A stretch of DNA of 44,801 nucleotides from assembly GCA_023251235.1 (NCBI GenBank), contig JAHEZE010000012.1, positions 1-44,801 on the forward strand, written 5' to 3'. Positions 23,810 to 31,644 of the stretch are shown piece after piece (within the stretch, counting starts at the first letter, position 1; each line of letters begins with the position of its first letter). The notes under the pieces were generated by a model that searched no databases, was not told where the DNA came from, and saw only the letters and a list, made by a program, of their open reading frames with translations. The stretch comes from Sphingobacteriales bacterium. GTDB lineage: Bacteria > Bacteroidota > Bacteroidia > Chitinophagales > Chitinophagaceae. The translations under genes were made by a program, and so were the position numbers.

Positions 23810-24526
23810 ATGAAAATTGCTTTGATAGGATATGGGAAAATGGGGAAAACTATTGAAGAAATTGCTCTGGCAAGAGGACATGAAGCAGTTTTGAAAATTG
23901 ATATTGACAACGCTGATGACTTTACAAAAGAAAATCTATTAAAAACAGATGTTGCTATAGAATTCACCGGTCCGCAGAGTGCATATGAAAATGCAAAAAA
24001 ATGTATGGAATTTGGCGTACCATTAATTTGCGGCTCCACTGGCTGGACAGAGAAACTGGATGAAATAAAAGAATTATGCACAAAAAAAAACGGAACATTT
24101 CTTTATGCAAGTAATTTTAGTGTAGGGGTAAACATTTTCTTCGAAGTAAATAAACGATTAGCTGCGTTGATGGCGCCGCATATTGATTATGATATGCAGC
24201 TAACGGAAATTCATCACACACAAAAAAAAGATGCACCCAGCGGCACTGCCATCACTTTAGCAGAACAGATATTGGAAATTATTCCCCGCAAAAAGAATTG
24301 GGTGAACCATATCAGCGAAAACCCTGAAGAGCTGGAGATATTAAGCGAACGTATTGACCCTTCACCAGGCACACATAAAATAAAATATTCATCCGCAATC
24401 GATGATATTGAAATCATCCATACTGCACATACACGTAAAGGTTTTGCTTTAGGTGCAGTATTAGCAGCAGAATATATAAAAGACAGAAAAGGCCTGTTCA
24501 ATATGAAAGATGTGCTGAATCTCTGA
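23810..24526 (+). CDS. dapB: 4-hydroxy-tetrahydrodipicolinate reductase DapB
   Basis: A 238-residue enzyme reducing 4-hydroxy-tetrahydrodipicolinate with NAD(P)H in the diaminopimelate/lysine pathway, supplying meso-DAP for peptidoglycan. The nucleotide-binding loop is GYGKMGK (7-13). EIHHTQKKDAPSGTA (134-147) is the family signature, with catalytic H135/H136 and Lys140 and the GTA substrate loop. It is slightly shorter than the E. coli enzyme (273), as usual in Bacteroidota. It sits at the end of the parA-parB-DUF5683-dapB run, 108 bp after DUF5683. Confidence 0.95.
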   Translation: MKIALIGYGKMGKTIEEIALARGHEAVLKIDIDNADDFTKENLLKTDVAIEFTGPQSAYENAKKCMEFGVPLICGSTGWTEKLDEIKELCTKKNGTFLYASNFSVGVNIFFEVNKRLAALMAPHIDYDMQLTEIHHTQKKDAPSGTAITLAEQILEIIPRKKNWVNHISENPEELEILSERIDPSPGTHKIKYSSAIDDIEIIHTAHTRKGFALGAVLAAEYIKDRKGLFNMKDVLNL

Positions 24527-24621
24527 TTAATGTCTGAAAATATTTGAAGAATCATCTGGTTAATGATTTCCTGAACAGCCAACATGTGTAATTTCTAAAG
24601 TTTGGTTGTTTATATTGCATT

Positions 24622-25902
24622 ATGATTTCGGTTTTACTTATCACAATTTTTATAATCGGCTATGCCTGCATCGCATTTGAACATCCTTTGCACCTGAATA
24701 AAGCTGCATCTGCATTACTTACGGGTGTACTTTGCTGGACAGTTTATATACTTGCAAGTAATTCGTATAAACAGGTAACTGAAGAGTTATTATCGCATTT
24801 CGGCAATATATCATCCATACTTTTCTTTTTGTTGGGGGCCATGACCATTGTTGAGATAATAGATTCTCATAACGGTTTTGAAATTATAACAAGCCGGATC
24901 AAAACAAAAAGTAAGAGAAAACTATTGTTTATCATTTCAATAATCACATTTTTTCTTTCCGCCATATTGGATAATCTTACAACGGCTATTGTGATGACTT
25001 CACTTAGCCGAAAACTACTTACAGAAAAAGAAGACCGATACTGGTTTGCCGGAATGATCGTAATAGCAGCTAATGCCGGCGGAGCATGGTCACCGTTGGG
25101 TGATGTAACCACCACCATGCTCTGGATAGATGGCCAAATTACCCCGCTTAATATTATTTTTAAAACCTTTTTACCTTCTTTCGTGGCTGCCTTTATACCT
25201 CTTTTAATTGCTTCATTAAGATTTAAAGGCAAATTCCTTATTGCTACAACATCAGAAACCTTGCAAAAAAAAGCAGACCGTGAAGGTAAAATCATGCTTT
25301 TTTGCGGCATTGGGTTTCTTTTATTCGTACCGTTGTTTAAAACACTTACTCATTTACCGCCTTTTATGGGCATGTTATTGGTGCTTGGATTATTATGGAT
25401 TATCACTACCATTATTCATTCAGATAAAGAGGAAGACATCAGGAAAAAATATACCGTTGCTAAAGCCATGCAAAGAATAGATACTCCGAGCATCCTTTTC
25501 TTTGCAGGCATATTGCTGGCAGTTGCATCATTAGAATCATTCGGTATACTGAAACAAGTAGCCAATTTCATGGATCATGAATTACAAAATAATTTTCTCA
25601 TAGGCTCGATGTTGGGCGTACTGTCAGCTATCGTTGATAATGTACCCTTAGTTGCCGCTACTCAGGGAATGTATAATCTTTCGGTATTTCCTACAGATCA
25701 TTATTTCTGGGAGTTCATTGCTTTAACCTGCGGAAGCGGAGGCAGTATAATTATTATTGGATCCGCAGCCGGTGTTGCAGTGATGGGAATAGAAAACATC
25801 AGATTTGGATGGTATCTTAAAAAAATATCATGGCTTGCATTTATGGGTTTTATTGCAGGAATACTTGTTTATATAACGCAGCATTGGCTTTTCTTTCAAT
25901 AG
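24622..25902 (+). CDS. nhaD: NhaD-type Na+/H+ antiporter
   Basis: A 426-residue integral membrane protein with about 12 hydrophobic helices. The segments FFLSAILDNLTTAIVM, IVIAANAGGAWSPLGDVTTTMLW and SAIVDNVPLVAATQGM match the conserved acidic/polar helices of the NhaD family (ion transporter superfamily). It exchanges Na+ for H+ across the inner membrane and supports pH and sodium homeostasis. It follows dapB by about 95 bp, in the position where many Bacteroidota have signal peptidase lepB. Confidence 0.9.
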   Translation: MISVLLITIFIIGYACIAFEHPLHLNKAASALLTGVLCWTVYILASNSYKQVTEELLSHFGNISSILFFLLGAMTIVEIIDSHNGFEIITSRIKTKSKRKLLFIISIITFFLSAILDNLTTAIVMTSLSRKLLTEKEDRYWFAGMIVIAANAGGAWSPLGDVTTTMLWIDGQITPLNIIFKTFLPSFVAAFIPLLIASLRFKGKFLIATTSETLQKKADREGKIMLFCGIGFLLFVPLFKTLTHLPPFMGMLLVLGLLWIITTIIHSDKEEDIRKKYTVAKAMQRIDTPSILFFAGILLAVASLESFGILKQVANFMDHELQNNFLIGSMLGVLSAIVDNVPLVAATQGMYNLSVFPTDHYFWEFIALTCGSGGSIIIIGSAAGVAVMGIENIRFGWYLKKISWLAFMGFIAGILVYITQHWLFFQ

Positions 25903-25974
25903 CCAGATCTATTGCCCATAAAGGTCAAAGTCTTACCTTCGCAGCACATTTTCACTAATCAATTTTCAATTATT

Positions 25975-27276
25975 ATGGGAGATATTTTTGAACGTTTACT
26001 AAAGAATTATGGGCCGATCGGGCAGTATCGTGAACGGGCACATGGTTATTTTGCTTTCCCTAAACTGGAAGGCGAAATCAACAGCCGGATGAAGTTCAGG
26101 GGTAAGGAAATGATTGTTTGGAGTCTTAATAATTATCTGGGTCTGGCAAATCATCCCGAAGTAAGAAAGGCAGATGCAGATGCTGCTGCAAAATATGGCC
26201 TTGCATTACCCATGGGTGCCCGCATGATGAGCGGAAACAGTGATCTGCATGAACAGCTGGAAAGTGAACTTGCCAAATTCGTATCCAAGGAAGATTGTGT
26301 ATTGTTTAATTATGGTTACCAGGGTATGGTTAGTCTGATTGATGCATTGTGTAACCGTCATGATGTTATTGTTTATGATGCAGAAAGTCATGCATGTATA
26401 ATTGACGGCTTGCGTTTGCATACCGGCCACCGCTATGTTTATAAGCACAATGACATAGAAGATTTTGAAAAACAATTAATCAGGGCAACTGCTCTGATAG
26501 AAAAACAAGGCGCCGGTGGAATCTTGGTTATTACTGAAGGTGTATTTGGAATGGCAGGCGACCAGGGAAAATTGAAAGAAATCGCTGCCCTCAAAAATAA
26601 ATTTAAATTCAGGTTATTGGTAGATGATGCTCATGGTTTTGGAACTCTTGGGGAAAAAGGTGCAGGCGCAGGAGAAGAGCAGGGTTGCCAGGATAACATT
26701 GATCTTTATTTTTCTACGTTTGCCAAATCAATGGCTTCTATAGGAGCATTTGTTGCGGGTCCACATAGTATCATCGATTATATACGATACAATATCCGTT
26801 CGCAAATATTTGCGAAGAGTTTACCGATGCCACTGGTAATTGGCAATCTTAAACGATTACAATTATTAAGAAATTATCCTGAGTTTAAAGAAAAATTATG
26901 GAGCAATGCAAGGAAACTGCAGAATGGATTAAAAGAAAAAGGGTTTGATATTGGTAATACAGATTCACCCGTAACACCCGTATACATGAAAGGAGGAGTA
27001 GAAGAAGCCACGGCAATGGTAATGGATCTGAGAGAGAACTATGGAATTTTTGCATCCATTGTTGTTTATCCTGTAATTCCTAAGGGGCATATTATTTACA
27101 GGCTGATACCTTCAGCAGCACATACCGACGAGGACATTGAAATAACCCTGAAAGCTTTTGAAGCCACAAAGAAAAAACTGGAAGCAGGATCATATAAAGC
27201 TGAGTCAATTCCGGATATGGCAGAATATAGTAGTAAACGATTTGAGTATATGCTCGATAAGCCAAAAAATAAATAA
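25975..27276 (+). CDS. Alpha-oxoamine synthase (serine palmitoyltransferase / cysteate acyltransferase type)
   Basis: 433 residues from ATG 25975; an upstream TTG at 25912 is in frame but unconvincing. It is a fold-type I PLP enzyme of the alpha-oxoamine synthase family, which condenses an amino acid with an acyl thioester and releases CO2. Visible sites are H139 (AESHACIIDGL, stacking His), DDAHGFG (218-224, Asp and His contacting PLP) and FSTFAKSMASIGAF with the Schiff-base Lys at K251. FAKSMASIG resembles FSKSLASIG of serine palmitoyltransferases more than GKALG of KBL/BioF. The likely product is a sphingoid base; a capnine (sulfonolipid) product from cysteate is an alternative. About 35 extra C-terminal residues follow the core. 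It is followed by a strong terminator. Confidence 0.85.
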   Translation: MGDIFERLLKNYGPIGQYRERAHGYFAFPKLEGEINSRMKFRGKEMIVWSLNNYLGLANHPEVRKADADAAAKYGLALPMGARMMSGNSDLHEQLESELAKFVSKEDCVLFNYGYQGMVSLIDALCNRHDVIVYDAESHACIIDGLRLHTGHRYVYKHNDIEDFEKQLIRATALIEKQGAGGILVITEGVFGMAGDQGKLKEIAALKNKFKFRLLVDDAHGFGTLGEKGAGAGEEQGCQDNIDLYFSTFAKSMASIGAFVAGPHSIIDYIRYNIRSQIFAKSLPMPLVIGNLKRLQLLRNYPEFKEKLWSNARKLQNGLKEKGFDIGNTDSPVTPVYMKGGVEEATAMVMDLRENYGIFASIVVYPVIPKGHIIYRLIPSAAHTDEDIEITLKAFEATKKKLEAGSYKAESIPDMAEYSSKRFEYMLDKPKNK

Positions 27277-27296
27277 GAAAATAATAGATAAATTTT

Positions 27297-27322
27297 AAAA
27301 GGGCATTAAATGCCCTTTTTTC
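27297..27322 (+). terminator. Rho-independent terminator
   Basis: GGGCAT-TAA-ATGCCC stem (extended by AAAA/TTTT) followed by a T-rich run, beginning 21 nt after the stop of the alpha-oxoamine synthase gene. Confidence 0.85.
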
Positions 27323-27350
27323 TTTTTTTAGAGATACCTGAAAAGAAGAA

Positions 27351-27429
27351 CCCTCGATGGAAATCGAGGGCCCCTAATCAAAAACCATTAACCATTAAAC
27401 CTTATCCTATGAAAATTCAAAACTAAAGT
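27351..27429 (+). promoter_or_regulatory. Hairpin leader followed by an abortive five-codon reading frame
   Basis: CCCTCGAT-GGAA-ATCGAGGG is a perfect 8-bp stem (27351-27370). A pyrimidine/A-rich unpaired stretch with repeated ACCATTAA follows, then ATGAAAATTCAAAACTAA (27409-27426) encoding MKIQN. The layout resembles the leader of a TonB-receptor or SusC-type gene whose coding part is missing. It could also be an unrelated structured leader. The remainder of the 318-bp spacer (27277-27594) shows no other gene. Confidence 0.4.
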
Positions 27430-27594
27430 CGGTAATAAAAATTTAACAAGGTCAAATATTTTGTCATTTTAGTGTTATTAAATGAAAATATTGACTTTCA
27501 TCAATCTTTTCATTTTTTAAGAATTGCTTCGAAATTGATTCATCCTACACAATTGTTTGCTTTTATTTAATAATTTACACTTAGTAAATTCTTT

Positions 27595-28152
27595 ATGAAT
27601 AAAATAGTTGTTGCAGTTACCGGAGCCAGTGGCTCAATCTATGCTAAGCTTTTGCTGGATAAACTCCTTAATTTGAAAAATCAATGGAACGATCTTGCAA
27701 TAATTATGACTGAAAATGCCAAGCTGGTTTGGAAAACAGAATTGCGAAATGAAGACTATAAAAATTATCCGATAAACTCATATTCAACCACAGATTTTAC
27801 TGCCCCTTTTGCTTCAGGCTCCGGGCAATTTAATACCATGATAATAGTTCCATGTTCAATGGGCACATTGGGTAGAATAGCCACAGGTGTTTCAAACGAT
27901 CTTATTACCCGGGCAGCCGATGTTGTTTTAAAAGAAAGAAGAAAGCTGATCTGTATGGTTCGGGATACCCCTTACAGCCTTATCCATATCCGTAATATGG
28001 AAACTATTACATTAGCAGGTGGAATCATTTGTCCCGCTACTCCTTCATTTTACAGTGTTCCAAAAACGATTGAAGAAGTGGTTTGTACTGTTGTTGACAG
28101 AATACTTGATCTTGCTGGGTTTGATATAAAAACTTTCCGTTGGGGAATTTGA
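27595..28152 (+). CDS. ubiX: Flavin prenyltransferase UbiX
   Basis: 185 residues, the normal UbiX length. It starts MNKIVVAVTGASGSIYAKLLL, the flavin-phosphate-binding GASG motif, and continues with IIVPCSMGTLGRIATGVSNDLITRAADVVLKERRKL, the family's central signature, and RDTPYSLIHIRNM. UbiX attaches dimethylallyl to FMN to make the prenyl-FMN cofactor used by UbiD decarboxylases, in quinone synthesis or aromatic-acid metabolism. No ubiD is in the window. It is convergent with lolA, 21 bp apart. Confidence 0.95.
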   Translation: MNKIVVAVTGASGSIYAKLLLDKLLNLKNQWNDLAIIMTENAKLVWKTELRNEDYKNYPINSYSTTDFTAPFASGSGQFNTMIIVPCSMGTLGRIATGVSNDLITRAADVVLKERRKLICMVRDTPYSLIHIRNMETITLAGGIICPATPSFYSVPKTIEEVVCTVVDRILDLAGFDIKTFRWGI

Positions 28153-28173
28153 AAAAAAAAATAATTGCTTTTT

Positions 28174-28830
28174 TTAACGAAGATCCACTATTTCAATACC
28201 AGGAAATTTTTTTGCATCAAATAAAAACTGGCCATCATCTATGGCAGTATTAGGCGTTAAGCTGTTAACCGTATAAGAATACCGGTTGCCGGTTTTTTCA
28301 AGCACTTTAGTACTGGAAATAGTTTTTGCTGCCTTGTCTATATATAAGTATACTTTATGAAATGGTTTTGTTTTATCATTGGGCGTCATCTCAATCTCCT
28401 GTATCGTTTTGGCGCCTTGTTTTTTCTCCCCATTCATTTTATATAAAAAATCTTCGTCATAAAAATTAGTAAAAAGCTTTTGGGGCGTTAGTGTAGTGCC
28501 CTCTCCATCAAATTTTGTAATGGTAACTTCATTGGCGGCTTTATCGTAAGTCCAGATATTATTGCCATCACAAAAAATTTCCTGGCCGACTATGCTAACC
28601 CTGTATTTTGTCCCCTTCATAAATATCGTTCCTTTTTTAGATGACAATATCTTGCCGGCTGCATTTTCCACATTATAGGTAAATGTTGCTTTTGTAGTTT
28701 TAAAAGTCTTGAACCTGGCGCTTACAGCATCCAGAATTTTTTTTGCTTCGGGGTCACTCTTAGCTACATTCTGTGCTGAGGCCGTCATAACTATTCCAAG
28801 CAATGTTAAAAACAGGTAAATATTCTTCAT
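28174..28830 (-). CDS. lolA: Outer-membrane lipoprotein carrier LolA
   Basis: A 218-residue periplasmic protein. The signal peptide is MKNIYLFLTLLGIVMTASA, cleaved before QN. The mature LolA fold begins DPEAKKILDAVSARFKTFKT with KATFTYNV, then GTIFMKGTKYRVS, EIFCDGNNIWTYDKAANEVTI and VYLYIDKAAKTISSTKVLEKTG, matching the half-barrel strands of the family. It ferries lipoproteins from the inner membrane LolCDE transporter to the outer membrane. In Bacteroidota it typically lies just downstream of ftsK, as here (122 bp). A TAnnTTTG box 44 nt before the start suggests its own promoter. Confidence 0.9.
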   Translation of the reverse strand: MKNIYLFLTLLGIVMTASAQNVAKSDPEAKKILDAVSARFKTFKTTKATFTYNVENAAGKILSSKKGTIFMKGTKYRVSIVGQEIFCDGNNIWTYDKAANEVTITKFDGEGTTLTPQKLFTNFYDEDFLYKMNGEKKQGAKTIQEIEMTPNDKTKPFHKVYLYIDKAAKTISSTKVLEKTGNRYSYTVNSLTPNTAIDDGQFLFDAKKFPGIEIVDLR

Positions 28831-28874
28831 TTTGCCAATTTATTTTTTTCCCGGTAGTCCCAATTGGGGGTTAA

Positions 28875-28882
28875 CAAATATA
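28875..28882 (-). promoter_or_regulatory. -7 box (TATATTTG) of lolA
   Basis: An exact TAnnTTTG match on the minus strand, 44 nt before the lolA ATG, in the ftsK-lolA spacer. Confidence 0.5.
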
Positions 28883-28952
28883 GGGTAATTACTTATACAG
28901 GATTAGTTCAGGAGCTCCGGGGTTGTGTTGCAGAAAAAACTTAACAACTTTA

Positions 28953-31478
28953 TTAAATGAGATTTTCAAGATAATGATTCAGTTCTGATTCTGTTTTTAT
29001 CAGCACATCTCTTGCCTTGCTACCCTGGTTTGGACCCACAATTCCTGCAGCTTCCAGTTGATCCATCAGGCGGCCGGCACGGTTATATCCCAACTTCATT
29101 CTTCTTTGAAGAAGCGAAGTAGAACCTACCTGGTTCTGTACAATAAGGCGAGCCGCATCTTCAAACAAAGAATCTTTCTCATTCACATCAAAATCTTTTT
29201 CCTCCATTTCTCTTTCATCTATGTATTCAGGCAGGAGAAATGCCTGTGGATACCCCCGTTGTTTTTCAATAAAACTGACAATTTTATCTACTTCCGGAGT
29301 ATCAACAAAAACGCATTGCAACCGGGTTATTTCTCCGTGATGTGAGATCAGCATGTCCCCTTTACCAATGAGTTGTTCAGCGCCACCTGTATCGAGAATG
29401 GTCCTTGAGTCAATTTTTGAAGAAACTTTAAATGCTATTCTTGATGGAAAGTTTGCTTTAATAGTTCCGGTGATAATATTTACTGATGGCCGTTGTGTGG
29501 CAATAATAAGATGTATACCTACTGCACGGGCCAGCTGCGCAAGGCGGGCAATCGGCATTTCAATTTCTTTTCCTGCTGTCATAATGAGATCTGCAAATTC
29601 ATCTATCACCAGCACAATAAAAGGAAGATATTGATGACCTTTAAGAGGATTGAGCCTTCGTTTTACAAACTTTTCATTGTACTCTTTAATATTCCTGGCA
29701 CCGGCTTCTTTTAAGAGATCATAACGGTTGTCCATTTCGATACACAATGCATTTAATGTATGCACTACTTTTTTAGTATCAGTAATGATTGCTTCCTCCT
29801 CACCTGGCAGTTTTGCCAGGAAATGATTCTCAATAACACGGTAAAGACTCAACTCAACTTTTTTAGGATCGATAAGAACAAACTTTAATTGCGATGGATG
29901 TTTCTTATATAATAATGAAATAAGAATTGCATTTATACCAACCGATTTACCCTGGCCGGTGGCCCCTGCCATCAGAAGGTGGGGCATACTGGTAAGGTCA
30001 ACAATAAAGTTGTCATTATCAATTTTCTTTCCAATGGCAATTGGAAGGCTATAATTGTTATGTTGAAATTTTTCCGACCCAAGAAGAGTCTTCATACTCA
30101 CTATGCTTTTTTTCACATTGGGTACCTCAATACCAATTGTTCCCTTTCCGGGAATCGGGGCAATAATACGGATGCCTAATGCTGCAAGGCTTAATGCAAT
30201 ATCATCTTCCAGGTTTTTGATTCTTGAAATACGGACACCTGCAGCCGGTACAATTTCATAAAGAGTAACGGTGGGACCCACGGTGGCCATTATCTTTTGA
30301 ATTTCTATATCATAATTACGGAGAGTGGAGATGATCTGGTTCTTATTGTTTTCAAGTTCATTGGCATCATGAACTATTTTTTCGCTTCCATGAGTTTCTA
30401 AAAGATCTAAGGTAGGATAACGATAATCCCTGAGATCCAGAGTAGGTTCATAAGGAGGAAGATTTTCATATCCTTTTTCTTCTTTACTGGTTGAAACAGG
30501 TGTAGTTTTTATTTCAAGTTCGAGTTCCGATTCTGATTGTTTGATTTCTTCCTTTGGTTTATTCTGCAGGTTATTTTCAAGAAACTGTTCATCAATAATA
30601 TCTTTTTCTATAGTCAGAGAACCAAATGATTTTTTTTCGTTTTCGTCAGTTTCTTTTTCAATTACTTTAAACTCAGGAGCAGATCCATTGCCAGTATTAA
30701 CAGGTGAAAAATGGATTGACTCTCCTCCATTTTTCAAATAATTTCTTTTTGTATTGTCATCCAAATTTTCTGCATAACCATCATTAATTGTCAATCCAGG
30801 GTTTATAACCAGAGTGTCATTGTTTGTAATATTATCCTTTGGTGGCAATGTTGCAGAATCTTTTCTTTTTGCTATTTTAAAGGCGGGGTTAAATTGCCAA
30901 ATAACATAAGAAAGAGCTATTACAAACAAAAGTGCACCCGTACCAATTGTCCCGATGAATTTATCCATCCAGTTAATGATCATTTCACCAACAGCGCCGC
31001 CATAAGGGAAATTTGAATTTCTGAAAATAAAACCAAGGCATACAGATATCACTAACATCCCAATAGTAACATATCGGACATTTCTCCAAACTGACCAAAC
31101 CTTCCTGTTATAAAGCAGATTGACTCCTGCAATAAAAAAGAAGGTACATATCAATAATGAAGCAACGCCAAATCCTTTATAAATAAAAAAATGAGAAATA
31201 AAAGCCCCAAGGGTCCCAAGCAGGTTATGAACATTCACTTTATCATTAAAAAATGAGATCCCTCTCCGGATTTCACTCTGATCATTTTCCCAGGTAAAGA
31301 AATAAGAAATAAAAGCTATGAAAAGAAAAAAAGCTGTGAATAGAAAAACGGCACCCGCAATTTTCCATGTACGTTCGTCCTTTGCAATCTCTTTCAAACT
31401 CACTTTTTCTTCTTTCTCTGATTTCAGAAGATCATTGTTGGTTTTTCCCGGTTTGGTATTCTTTAGCTTATTAGCCAT
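28953..31478 (-). CDS. ftsK: DNA translocase FtsK/SpoIIIE
   Basis: 841 residues. The N-terminal membrane region has about four to five helices (around 40-62, 84-100, 104-122, 136-152, 178-196), then a linker rich in E, N and K to about 340. The motor follows: alpha and beta domains with Walker A GATGQGKS (505-512), Walker B VLVIDEFADLI, and the ATQRPSVNIITG motif. The C-terminal gamma winged helix (SLLQRRMKLGYNRAGRLMDQLE) reads KOPS-like polarity sequences. It pumps the chromosome termini through the division septum. The ATG at 31478 lies only 5 nt from a perfect -7 box. Confidence 0.96.
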   Translation of the reverse strand: MANKLKNTKPGKTNNDLLKSEKEEKVSLKEIAKDERTWKIAGAVFLFTAFFLFIAFISYFFTWENDQSEIRRGISFFNDKVNVHNLLGTLGAFISHFFIYKGFGVASLLICTFFFIAGVNLLYNRKVWSVWRNVRYVTIGMLVISVCLGFIFRNSNFPYGGAVGEMIINWMDKFIGTIGTGALLFVIALSYVIWQFNPAFKIAKRKDSATLPPKDNITNNDTLVINPGLTINDGYAENLDDNTKRNYLKNGGESIHFSPVNTGNGSAPEFKVIEKETDENEKKSFGSLTIEKDIIDEQFLENNLQNKPKEEIKQSESELELEIKTTPVSTSKEEKGYENLPPYEPTLDLRDYRYPTLDLLETHGSEKIVHDANELENNKNQIISTLRNYDIEIQKIMATVGPTVTLYEIVPAAGVRISRIKNLEDDIALSLAALGIRIIAPIPGKGTIGIEVPNVKKSIVSMKTLLGSEKFQHNNYSLPIAIGKKIDNDNFIVDLTSMPHLLMAGATGQGKSVGINAILISLLYKKHPSQLKFVLIDPKKVELSLYRVIENHFLAKLPGEEEAIITDTKKVVHTLNALCIEMDNRYDLLKEAGARNIKEYNEKFVKRRLNPLKGHQYLPFIVLVIDEFADLIMTAGKEIEMPIARLAQLARAVGIHLIIATQRPSVNIITGTIKANFPSRIAFKVSSKIDSRTILDTGGAEQLIGKGDMLISHHGEITRLQCVFVDTPEVDKIVSFIEKQRGYPQAFLLPEYIDEREMEEKDFDVNEKDSLFEDAARLIVQNQVGSTSLLQRRMKLGYNRAGRLMDQLEAAGIVGPNQGSKARDVLIKTESELNHYLENLI

Positions 31479-31483
31479 GAAGA

Positions 31484-31491
31484 CAAAGATA
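31484..31491 (-). promoter_or_regulatory. -7 box (TATCTTTG) 5 nt from the ftsK start
   Basis: An exact TAnnTTTG match on the minus strand with only TCTTC between it and the ftsK ATG, so the transcript should start at or very near the start codon. Confidence 0.6.
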
Positions 31492-31617
31492 ATAATAAGC
31501 TAATGACCTGAATAAAACATATTTCCAATATGTTCATATAATATTCTTCCTTATTCGATTTAATGAAATACCCGGAAAGTAGTATGGCAAAAGGTAGTAT
31601 CGGTAAATTTCAAATAT

Positions 31618-31625
31618 TATATTTG
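31618..31625 (+). promoter_or_regulatory. -7 box (TATATTTG) of the 7TM-DISM kinase gene
   Basis: An exact TAnnTTTG match 19 nt before the ATG at 31645, in the 166-bp divergent spacer with ftsK. The spacer shows nothing else beyond the ftsK box. Confidence 0.55.
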
Positions 31626-31644
31626 ACTTGTCCAAAAATAAAGC

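Noticed and set aside
24867-25310. 147-residue minus-strand frame inside nhaD
   Set aside because: The sense strand encodes conserved NhaD helices; the antisense frame has no family pattern.
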